From: Bacillus timonensis
GTDB lineage: Bacteria > Bacillota > Bacilli > Bacillales > Bacillaceae_L
Length of the DNA: 64,000 nt
Reading direction: 5' to 3'
NCBI RefSeq assembly: GCF_000285535.1
Contig: NZ_HE610986.1
Coordinates: 1,091,671 to 1,155,670, forward strand
Each line of letters starts with the position of its first letter. Positions within the stretch are counted from its first letter, which is position 1. The position numbers and the translations under genes are program-made. Below, piece by piece: positions 36,259-43,121 of the stretch. The notes beneath the pieces were generated by a model. It was not told the origin of the DNA. It searched no databases and saw only the letters and a program-made list of their open reading frames with translations.

Positions 36259-37359
36259 ATGATTACTCGGGAAATTGCTGAGATGCTGGTAAAGGAAACT
36301 TCGAAGGTTTTGAATGTAAATATCAATATTATGAATGAAAAAGGAGTCATTATTGCAACACGCGATCTATCGCGTTTGGATGCTATCCATGAGGGTGCAT
36401 TAGAAGTTGTTGCAACTGGACAACCCCTTGAAATTACATCTAAAAATCAAGGACAACTTCGCGGAACACAGCTTGGAATTAATTTACCGATACATTTTCA
36501 AGAGAAGATTGTTGGAGTCATTGGTATCACCGGGGAACCTGAAATCATAAGAGATCGCGGCGGTCTTGTAAAAATGATGGCAGAGTTATTAATTAAACAA
36601 GCATACATGGCCTCACAAACAGAATGGCGCCAACGAACAAAAGAAATGATTATTGAAGAACTATTAAAGGAGAAATCAAATACGATCAATATTGAGCGCT
36701 GGCTTAGTCTCCTTAATATGAAGCTTACTGGTCCTTTTGTCGTTAGCGTAATGGAAGTATTTGATTATTCTTTTTCAAGTCACCTGCTTATTAACAATAC
36801 CGAGGAAGTCATTGGTAAGGAAAAGGTTTTAGCAGGATTTGTCCATGGTAATAAATTGCTGATTCTTTTATCAGAGGTACCTTACGAAGAGGCAAAAAGG
36901 AAGTTAGCAAAACTTTTTCAGGAGTTCGAGAAAATTAAGGTCCAGGCTCGCCTGGCGTACTCCCCTCCTATACTACACCTTCTGAACACTAATCAAGGTT
37001 ACCATGAATGTGAAGTTGCTTTAGCCATCAGTAAACCTGAAAAAAAGATCATTTCCTATACTGACATTGAACCAGAAGCGCTTGTTCATCAAATTGATCC
37101 AAAGCTTGCTAGACAATTCACAGAGAGAATACTACAGGGCGGTGGTGACCTTAAAAACCATCTAGATACGCTTCAAGCATTTTTTGATTCAAATTTAAAT
37201 ATAAAGGAAGCGGCGAAAAAGCTTTACATCCATCGCAATACGCTCATTTACCGACTTAACAAAATCAAAACGGAAAGCGGTTACGACCCACAAAACTTTA
37301 AAGATGCCTTTGCCTTACAAATGGTCGTCTGGCTACATAGCCAAACCAATTCTTTATAA
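36259..37359 (+). CDS. cdaR: CdaR-family sugar diacid regulator
   Basis: 366 residues. The N-terminal sugar-diacid recognition domain (about 1-135) has ITREIAEMLVKETSKVLNVNINIMNEKGVIIA and the glycine-rich INLPIHFQEKIVGVIGITGEP. A PucR-type C-terminal HTH follows (LDTLQAFFDSNLNIKEAAKKLYIHRNTLIYRLNKI). CdaR in E. coli activates glucarate, galactarate and glycerate genes. It is divergent from glxK, sharing a 146-bp region, so it is the likely activator of the whole cluster, sensing a hydroxy-acid. The start is ATG behind AAAGGAG. Confidence 0.88.
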   Translation: MITREIAEMLVKETSKVLNVNINIMNEKGVIIATRDLSRLDAIHEGALEVVATGQPLEITSKNQGQLRGTQLGINLPIHFQEKIVGVIGITGEPEIIRDRGGLVKMMAELLIKQAYMASQTEWRQRTKEMIIEELLKEKSNTINIERWLSLLNMKLTGPFVVSVMEVFDYSFSSHLLINNTEEVIGKEKVLAGFVHGNKLLILLSEVPYEEAKRKLAKLFQEFEKIKVQARLAYSPPILHLLNTNQGYHECEVALAISKPEKKIISYTDIEPEALVHQIDPKLARQFTERILQGGGDLKNHLDTLQAFFDSNLNIKEAAKKLYIHRNTLIYRLNKIKTESGYDPQNFKDAFALQMVVWLHSQTNSL

Positions 37360-37427
37360 TCTAGTAAATGACCTACTACTATAGGAAACTAGTTAGTAAT
37401 TTATTAGTTGAAAGGAAAGATGAAAAT

Positions 37428-37871
37428 TTGCTACATTTAAAAACAATCACAAAGGAGAATTGGATAGATGCTATATCACTTCGTGTTCGAGAAGACCAAG
37501 TGAAGTTTGTGGCAACCAATGCCGTATCACTGGCACAGTTAAATTTTCTTGAAAACTTTCATGCAAAAGGAATCTATCTCGAGGATGAATTAATAGGATT
37601 CACCCTCTATGGAATTGATGAGGATGACCATGAATACTGGATTTACCGCATGATGATTGATCAAAAACATCAAGGTAAAGGGTATGGAAAGCAGGCAATC
37701 AAACTGGTGGTAGATGATATTAGGAATATGAAAGAAGAACGCCATCAAACTATCACACTTTCTTATGAACCATCTAATGAACACGCAAAACGCGTCTACG
37801 AAAAAATGGGCTTTCAAGAAGTAGACGGGCTTATTATCGGCGGCGAACAGGTTTCTCGATATACGTTTTAG
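37428..37871 (+). CDS. GNAT-family N-acetyltransferase (BltD/PaiA-like)
   Basis: About 147 residues with the GNAT acetyl-CoA motif MMIDQKHQGKGYGKQAI and the closing EPSNEHAKRVYEKMGF. The N-terminus LHLKTITKENWIDAISLRV resembles spermine/spermidine acetyltransferases. TTG 37428 is chosen because AAAGGAAAG lies 8 nt before it; an ATG at 37368 opens the same frame without a ribosome site. The substrate is not certain. Confidence 0.75.
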   Translation: MLHLKTITKENWIDAISLRVREDQVKFVATNAVSLAQLNFLENFHAKGIYLEDELIGFTLYGIDEDDHEYWIYRMMIDQKHQGKGYGKQAIKLVVDDIRNMKEERHQTITLSYEPSNEHAKRVYEKMGFQEVDGLIIGGEQVSRYTF

Positions 37872-37917
37872 TATTACGTTCACAAGTTATCATTTATAAT
37901 GATTTACCACCAAAAGA

Positions 37918-37944
37918 AAACCGTACCCATTTTTGGTACGGTTT
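37918..37944 (+). terminator. Terminator after the GNAT gene
   Basis: Perfect 10-bp arms AAACCGTACC and GGTACGGTTT have a 7-nt loop. Confidence 0.8.
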
Positions 37945-38106
37945 ATGTCCTTTAATCATTCAAACTTAGCCCCCAAATGCACTCAACCTCTTACTAAAAT
38001 ACGAGAAACGTTAATAAAACGAGTAAATTTATGATTCAATTAGAGATTACCGCTTTCATTCCACTTTTTTCCTCATTTTTGCCAAATGTTCCCGTTTTCA
38101 TCAATA

Positions 38107-38136
38107 TTGAACAATTGACAGTAGAAAAACTATAAT
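38107..38136 (+). promoter_or_regulatory. Promoter of a short transcript
   Basis: TTGAAC (38107-38112), an 18-base spacer and a perfect TATAAT (38131-38136) lie 33 bp before a strong ribosome site and a 25-codon ORF. Confidence 0.55.
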
Positions 38137-38169
38137 AAATGTAACAAGGATAGAGGGGAGGAAAAGGAA

Positions 38170-38247
38170 ATGAAAAAATTAATACAAAAATTTATTGATG
38201 ATAACATTAACTTCTACGCAGATGCTTATAAACGTCTAAACCGATAA
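38170..38247 (+). CDS. 25-residue small protein with own promoter and terminator
   Basis: ATG stands 7 bases after GGGGAGGAAAAGG. The frame encodes a basic, amphipathic peptide: MKKLIQKFIDDNINF at the start, ADAYKRLNR at the end. Stop TAA is at 38245. The terminator stem begins inside the stop codon, so the RNA is built around this ORF. I recognise no family; it is not SpoVM. Membrane-surface binding is possible from the pattern of Ile, Phe and Lys. It is too short for normal gene callers. Confidence 0.6.
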   Translation: MKKLIQKFIDDNINFYADAYKRLNR

Positions 38248-38286
38248 GATCTTATTAGGTGCTACTCTAATGAGGTCTTTTTTTTT
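38246..38286 (+). terminator. Terminator of the 25-codon transcript
   Basis: 13-bp arms AAGATCTTATTAG and CTAATGAGGTCTT (two mismatches) are followed by a run of T. The next 300 bases hold no gene that I can support. Confidence 0.8.
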
Positions 38287-38585
38287 GTTCTTTATTCTTA
38301 TTTTGAACCCGCACATTCCAGACATTTGATTTATCCTCTTTACGCAAAGCATAAAATTTCTATTCTTTATATCGATTGATTCCCCAATCAAACTTACTAA
38401 TTCTGGCTTGCAAATTGGCAGCCACTCCCCCCTTATGTTAGGAAGTTGTCTCATAAATACTGCATTATATAAACCGCAAAGCATGAAAGTGATTTTATAA
38501 TTACAACTTATTGTACATATGCCCTTTTACGAATTAATAACTGAAAATTAGCATAATGATTTAAAAACCAATGGGAGTTGATTGC

Positions 38586-39035
38586 TTGAGCAAATTCATT
38601 CCTGAAAAATTATCTGTGGAATTCATGGGTGGTGTTACGGCTACAGAACCTGTCATACCAAGGCGTTACACATTAACCCACTCTGATTTGACGGGTGACC
38701 TATTTTTAACAATTGGAGTTCATTATGCCTGGGATAAAATTAATTCCATGAGAGACGAGGTATTAGGTGAATGGAAAGCAAACGGAAATTTCTTATTTTA
38801 TTGTGTTTATTTATATATTGACCAAGGTGAATACAACCAAAATATGGTGGCAAAACGGAATGAAATATTCAGACGGGAATTACCGCTTGCATTAACAGCT
38901 ATTCGATACGGAGATAGGTTTTTATTCGAAACGTACCCACATCTTGATCAAACCTCAATCTTCGTTACTTTTATGTCCGCCTATCCTCAGTTTGCTAGAC
39001 AAGAAAGTTGGGGAACTTTTGGCAGTTATAAATGA
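38586..39035 (+). CDS. Staygreen (SGR)-family protein
   Basis: 149 residues: FIPEKLSVEFMGGVTATEPVIPRRYTLTHSDLTGDLFLTIG at the start and LPLALTAIRYGDRFLFETYPHLDQTSIFV towards the end. This is the pattern of the staygreen family, known from plant Mg-dechelatase of chlorophyll and found in some bacilli. A cytosolic enzyme acting on a metal tetrapyrrole is a guess, since these bacteria make no chlorophyll. TTG 38586 is chosen because GGGAG lies 9 nt upstream. It is monocistronic. Confidence 0.8.
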   Translation: MSKFIPEKLSVEFMGGVTATEPVIPRRYTLTHSDLTGDLFLTIGVHYAWDKINSMRDEVLGEWKANGNFLFYCVYLYIDQGEYNQNMVAKRNEIFRRELPLALTAIRYGDRFLFETYPHLDQTSIFVTFMSAYPQFARQESWGTFGSYK

Positions 39036-39147
39036 AAAATTTACATTGAAAGTTGAACCATCTAAACAAAATAACTCATATATGGTTCATAGCTAGCTAG
39101 ATGATTAATAGTTCAGTGGAATACAAGTAATGATTAAAAACAGCCTT

Positions 39148-39190
39148 TGTGAGATAAATCACATTTTGCTATCAGCGGTAATGCTATCAT
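39148..39190 (+). promoter_or_regulatory. Fnr/CRP-type box and -10 upstream of the PAS gene
   Basis: TGTGAGATAAATCACA (39148-39163) has perfect TGTGA/TCACA arms with a 6-base centre, the Fnr consensus of bacilli. A TATCAT -10 at 39185-39190 places the box about 41 bases before the start point, the class II activation position. The remaining 110-base leader before the PAS gene holds no other ORF. Confidence 0.65.
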
Positions 39191-39304
39191 TATGATTGAG
39201 GTTAGATAATAATCGCCCCAGAGTCGGCCGATATTTTTTCTCACCTACTATTTATACTATCTTATTCTTCTTATAAACGGAGATTATATATAGGAGGGTT
39301 TTAA

Positions 39305-39781
39305 ATGTCTGAAGCAAAATTGTCTGAGTTAATTAGTCCTGAAGCTGTCATTAACTTTGAAACTGGTGCAATTAAGGCAAGCACTTTGGATTCCATAATC
39401 AATCTTTTACCATTTGAAATGGGTTTTTGCGATGCAAACGATATTTTCCGCTGGTATTCAAATAATCCTAACCGCGTGCATGGTCGTCGAAAAGAAGCGA
39501 TTGGCCGACATGTACTTGAGCTTCACCCAAAAGTGTCGCACCACGTTGAAAAACTTTTAAATGACTTTCGTTCAGGAACGCGTGACGAATGGGAATTTTG
39601 GTTCCCAAAACGCACTGGTGAAACTGGTCAAATTTATCAAAAATTCATGGCTGTACGTGATAAAAACGGAAACTATCTTGGATGCATGGATGTGACCGTT
39701 AATATCGACCTTTTCCAAGGAAAAGAAGGTAAACATACCCCAGAAACGATTGACGAATTTATAGCTGTTAAGCCTGAGTAA
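39305..39781 (+). CDS. Single-PAS-domain protein (DUF438-like PAS)
   Basis: 158 residues and one PAS domain (about 25-140): INLLPFEMGFCDANDIFRWYSN, RKEAIGRHVLELHP, VEKLLNDFRSGTRDEWEFWF and MAVRDKNGNYLGCMDVTVNI. These match the PAS that ends DUF438 proteins, which may bind haem or a redox ligand. No output domain is attached, so it must signal through a partner or act as a binding protein. The Fnr-type box upstream suggests induction when oxygen falls. The start is ATG behind AGGAGGG. Confidence 0.78.
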   Translation: MSEAKLSELISPEAVINFETGAIKASTLDSIINLLPFEMGFCDANDIFRWYSNNPNRVHGRRKEAIGRHVLELHPKVSHHVEKLLNDFRSGTRDEWEFWFPKRTGETGQIYQKFMAVRDKNGNYLGCMDVTVNIDLFQGKEGKHTPETIDEFIAVKPE

Positions 39782-39811
39782 AAAGAACTTTTCCATTTAA
39801 GTAGTTGCTGA

Positions 39812-39844
39812 AAAACACACTGAATCCTAAATTCAATGTGTTTT
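39812..39844 (+). terminator. Terminator after the PAS gene
   Basis: 14-bp arms AAAACACACTGAAT and ATTCAATGTGTTTT (one mismatch) are followed by T residues. Confidence 0.8.
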
Positions 39845-39874
39845 TTTATGATAAAGTTTTTGTAATAGGCATGT

Positions 39875-40125
39875 CCTTATTAATTGAGTAACAATCGACC
39901 AGCGAACTTAAAAATAAACGGAGATTTTTCGGTTAAATGTAGAATTGAGCATATTTTGGGGAATTTAAGGGGAGGTTTTCCGATTATGCAAGTTAAAATC
40001 CCCCATTTTCCCGTCTTTTGAGTCATTAAGCGGAACCTCTCCGTCTATTTAAGCTAGTTTCAGTGCATTTTACTAAATAAGCGAAACTTGTCCGGCTATT
40101 TATCAGATCGGGTGCTTAACCTGAT
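39875..40125. repeat. 245-bp dispersed repeat, copy A
   Basis: It aligns with 41990-42235 in the same orientation at roughly 85 percent identity by eye. Shared words include ATAAACGGAGA, TTTCGGTTAAATG, GATTATGCAAGTTAAAATC, GCGGAACCTCTCCG and TTGTCCGGCTATTTAT. The last 20-odd bases overlap the 3' end of the DUF559 gene. Confidence 0.85.
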
Positions 40126-40771
40126 CCCCCAACCGATAAGAGCGAACCCTCTTAATCCCAGATGCGGGAATCAGCATTTTTTTATCGACTAGTTGAGAAA
40201 GCACCTTTTTTACCGTCTTGTCACTTAGCTTTAAATACTTCTCTACTTCGATAGGAAAAATGTCTTCCCCTTTTCGAATCGCTAGCCTAAGCACTTCCTT
40301 TTCCCTAGTGGACAGAGAGGTTTGGTCCATTTCATCCCCCAACCATCGGCCAATTACTTGCTGAACAATCTGTTGGCATCGACGAGGCTTCTCTTTAACT
40401 TGGTCATAAGAAAAGCGGATCACGGTCCATCCATCAATCACCAACTGATTTTGACGTTCTAGGCTGTCGGAAAATTGCCATCTACTTATGTTCTTTAAGT
40501 GAGGGCCATACCCGTCGACCTCAAGACATATCCGGATGGCAGGACGAATATATGCAAAATCTAAATACCTGGTGCCATCCTTGAAATCATTAACTTCATA
40601 TTCTGGATGGAGGTATCGAAAATGGTAAAATGAGGGCCACCACACTTCCTTCAAAAACAGCATTTCAGCCTGGTTGTGACCCTCTTGTAAGCGACGCAAC
40701 CTTTCACCGTTTCTTGCCTTCAAGTGAGCATTCACAAATGCCTGGTATTCTTCTTCAAACCCCATAAGCAT
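40103..40771 (-). CDS. DUF559-type PD-(D/E)XK nuclease fused to winged helix
   Basis: About 222 residues. The middle part (about 70-135) fits the DUF559/Vsr-like nuclease fold: RYLDFAYIRPAIRICLEVDGYGPH with D-x-ExD, then RQNQLVIDGWTVIRFSYDQV. The last about 75 residues are a winged HTH (LSTREKEVLRLAIRKG ... LKLSDKTVKKVLSQLVDKKMLIP). The role is unknown; DNA repair, defence or a mobile-element function are options. The start is ATG 40771 or 40765 behind AAAGGAGG. It lies between the two copies of the 245-bp repeat. Confidence 0.7.
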   Translation of the reverse strand: MLMGFEEEYQAFVNAHLKARNGERLRRLQEGHNQAEMLFLKEVWWPSFYHFRYLHPEYEVNDFKDGTRYLDFAYIRPAIRICLEVDGYGPHLKNISRWQFSDSLERQNQLVIDGWTVIRFSYDQVKEKPRRCQQIVQQVIGRWLGDEMDQTSLSTREKEVLRLAIRKGEDIFPIEVEKYLKLSDKTVKKVLSQLVDKKMLIPASGIKRVRSYRLGDQVKHPI

Positions 40772-41046
40772 CCTTCCTCCTTTCCAATAATTCATTCCTC
40801 ATTTAAATCAACTTTGAAAATGTATGATTATTAAGTATCGCTTTCTCTTGCTCTCTGAGTTTGTTCTAACAGGCAATGTCATAAGAATTATCCGGAAACG
40901 TCCTGTAGAAAAATTGTACAGCCACAAAAAAACTTCATAAATATTAATCAACAAAATTTGATAGGCAAATTACAAAAGTTAAGTTTTACCTAATTTTAAT
41001 GCACCCCATCCCCAAATCCTCTGCTAATTATCTACGCGACTAATAC

Positions 41047-41508
41047 CTATTCCTCAATCGGAACCATAAAGTCATATTCGGGGACTCCAAACTTCAAAAA
41101 CATCTTTTCTCGATACTTTTCAAATGACAAATGAAAATTATCAGGTGGGTTTCCAAATAGTATGGTAAATACTCCGTTTTCGTAAGTAACCAAATAGCTT
41201 TTCTCTTGGTTTACATTGTTGTCCATTAATTTTACTTTTAATTCTTCCAATTGTACGTTTGTTAGACTACAGTCAAAAGCCACCTTTTCCCTTCTTCCGT
41301 CTTTATTTACCAATATAAAAATACCGTGCCCTTCACTCTTCTCTTCCTTGTATTCAATCGTGCCTTGGGTATATTTTTCAATAGTTTTGGTGTAATAAAA
41401 ACCGCATCTCATACAAAAAGTGTACTGCTCAGAAGTTTTGTAATAATAATCTTCAATGGCAGAACGCCCACAACATGGACATTTAGTAGCATATATTATC
41501 GATGCCAC
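41047..41508 (-). CDS. Hypothetical zinc-ribbon protein
   Basis: 153 residues. The N-terminal CPCCGR ... FCMRCGFY provides two CxxC knuckles about 22 residues apart, a likely zinc ribbon. The rest is acidic with no membrane segment. I do not recognise a family. The start is GTG, 11 nt after AAAGGAG. It also lies between the repeat copies, on the same strand as the nuclease. A 250-bp gap separates the two genes. Confidence 0.55.
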   Translation of the reverse strand: MASIIYATKCPCCGRSAIEDYYYKTSEQYTFCMRCGFYYTKTIEKYTQGTIEYKEEKSEGHGIFILVNKDGRREKVAFDCSLTNVQLEELKVKLMDNNVNQEKSYLVTYENGVFTILFGNPPDNFHLSFEKYREKMFLKFGVPEYDFMVPIEE

Positions 41509-41989
41509 GAAGGAATCATCTCCTTTATTTTTCTTTTAACTTGGAATTAATTTCTAAAATGAATTTGTATTTGTGTAAAGTAAAAGGGGTATTTAATGTG
41601 GTTTCGTTGTTTGAAGAAAGAAAAGGTAAAATTAATATAAAAATGCAATAGGAATTGAGAGAAGATTGTATTACAGAAGAATTTGAAGATAGAGTTATTT
41701 TTAGTTTAAAAGAGTTCTTAAATTTGTCAATCTATTTCTCTTAAACTTCTAAATTTTTCACCATTTCTATTTCCACTAAATAAATTTTTTAGCCCCTCCC
41801 TTTCTTAAGGAGAGGCATTGGACTAATAAACTCACCTTTCCTATTCAACTAGGGTTTATAGGGGAAATTTCCTTCCAACTTTAAGTTACATACTACTTTA
41901 TATTTAGGTTGTGGGAGGATTGACTTATTCTTTTAAAAAGCTATTAAACAAGCAAAAACTGTATAAAACATATTAGGATGAAACAGTAT

Positions 41990-42235
41990 CCTTAATTGAG
42001 TAGCCAGTGAAAGAAATAAAATAAACGGAGACTTTTCGGTTAAATGGATAATCAAGCTCATTTTGGGGAATATAAGTGGAGGGTTTCCGATTATGCAAGT
42101 TAAAATCCCCCATTTCCCCGTTTTTTGATTCATTAGGCGGAACCTCTCCGCCTATTTAAGCTAGTTTTAGTGTCATTTACTAAATAAACGAAATTTGTCC
42201 GGCTATTTATAAAATCGAGCGCTTAACCTGGTTTC
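41990..42235. repeat. 245-bp dispersed repeat, copy B
   Basis: This is the direct-orientation partner of copy A, about 2.1 kb away. Its end includes GCTTAACCTGGTTTCCCATCC, which matches the last codons of the DUF559 gene in copy A, so it may preserve the tail of a lost second copy of that gene. The rest of the 41.5-42.4 kb gap holds a weak GCCCCTCC/GGAGAGGC hairpin near 41795 and no gene. Confidence 0.8.
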
Positions 42236-42284
42236 CCATCCCACAAGTTGACCCAAGATATGACGTTTGACTAAGAAACAATAT

Positions 42285-42302
42285 TTATAAGTAATACGGT
42301 TC
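42285..42302 (-). other. Degenerate rlmH attachment-site-like sequence
   Basis: On the minus strand GAACCGTATTACTTATAA shares 13 to 14 of 18 positions with the end of rlmH, including GAACCGTAT. No clear inverted repeat flanks it. It could be an old attachment site or chance. Confidence 0.25.
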
Positions 42303-42389
42303 ACCATAATTAAGGTAAGGTAGAAAAACGCATCTACATGTAATACATTTCACCGTGATGTATCTAAATGATGATAGTAGAAATTTATA

Positions 42390-42439
42390 TTGACATTTTT
42401 GGTAATTCCTTCTAATATAAGAGTCATCAATGACTCTTA
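42390..42439 (+). promoter_or_regulatory. Promoter and palindromic TetR operator
   Basis: TTGACA (42390-42395), 17 bases and TAATAT (42413-42418) form a sigma-A promoter. A perfect inverted repeat with 10-bp arms (TAAGAGTCAT and its complement, 2-base centre, 42418-42439) overlaps the start point. The TetR gene follows 20 bp later, so autoregulation is the natural reading. Confidence 0.75.
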
Positions 42440-42459
42440 TGGAAAAGGGGAAGTTAACT

Positions 42460-43086
42460 TTGTCACCGATTGTTTCAGAACAGCATCGAGAAGAAAGAAA
42501 AAATTTAATCCTTAAGGCAGCCAAAGACGTTTTTATCAAAAAAGGCTTTAATGCAACTACAATACAAGATATTATCAATCATTCTGGTGTTAGCAGAGGA
42601 GGTGTGTATACGTACTTTAAGAATACTGAAGATGTATTTATTGAGCTTTTAAAGAAAAGAGATATGGAAGATGTATGGGATTTGGAGAGTATTTATAGAG
42701 GAGGTCATACGAATTGGGAAGCCCTGGAATTTATTTTAGATAATGTTCAGGAAAATATTTTGAATCAAACTGATCGGTTAGTTCCTGCTATCTATGAATA
42801 TTATTTTACCAAAGGTTGGGAGACAAAGAGGCATCTTCCCTTTTTGGAGGCGCGAGTGGAGCAAGCTTGGAATGGTCTAGCCTTTATCCTTCAAAAAGGA
42901 ATAGATGAAAAAGAATTTACACCGTCACTCCCTACCGAGGATATTGCCAAAACCATACTTACGTTTTATGACGGAATTATGCTAACTAACTTTCAGCTAG
43001 GACCTGAGAAATTACAATTACCTAATCAATTTCATGTTTTTCGAGTTTTTCTTTCCACCTGTTTATTTGAATCCAAAAACAAATAA
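42460..43086 (+). CDS. TetR-family regulator
   Basis: 208 residues. The N-terminal HTH NLILKAAKDVFIKKGFNATTIQDIINHSGVSRGGVYTYFKNTEDVF is canonical TetR/AcrR. The C-terminal ligand domain resembles YfiR/BetI-like members. TTG 42460 is chosen because AAAGGGG lies 9 nt upstream; an ATG at 42430 falls within the operator palindrome. It lies 35 bp before the M28 protease gene, its probable target in the same operon. Confidence 0.85.
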   Translation: MSPIVSEQHREERKNLILKAAKDVFIKKGFNATTIQDIINHSGVSRGGVYTYFKNTEDVFIELLKKRDMEDVWDLESIYRGGHTNWEALEFILDNVQENILNQTDRLVPAIYEYYFTKGWETKRHLPFLEARVEQAWNGLAFILQKGIDEKEFTPSLPTEDIAKTILTFYDGIMLTNFQLGPEKLQLPNQFHVFRVFLSTCLFESKNK

Positions 43087-43121
43087 ATCTTATTAACTAT
43101 CGTAATGAGGAGGTTTTTAAA

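Noticed and set aside
38236-38484. Minus-strand 82-codon frame after the 25-codon ORF
   Set aside because: It is antisense to the terminator of the small transcript, lacks a ribosome site and resembles no family.
41933-42133. Minus-strand 66-codon frame in the 41.5-42.4 kb gap
   Set aside because: It lies mostly inside the dispersed repeat, and the equivalent frame is not kept in copy A.
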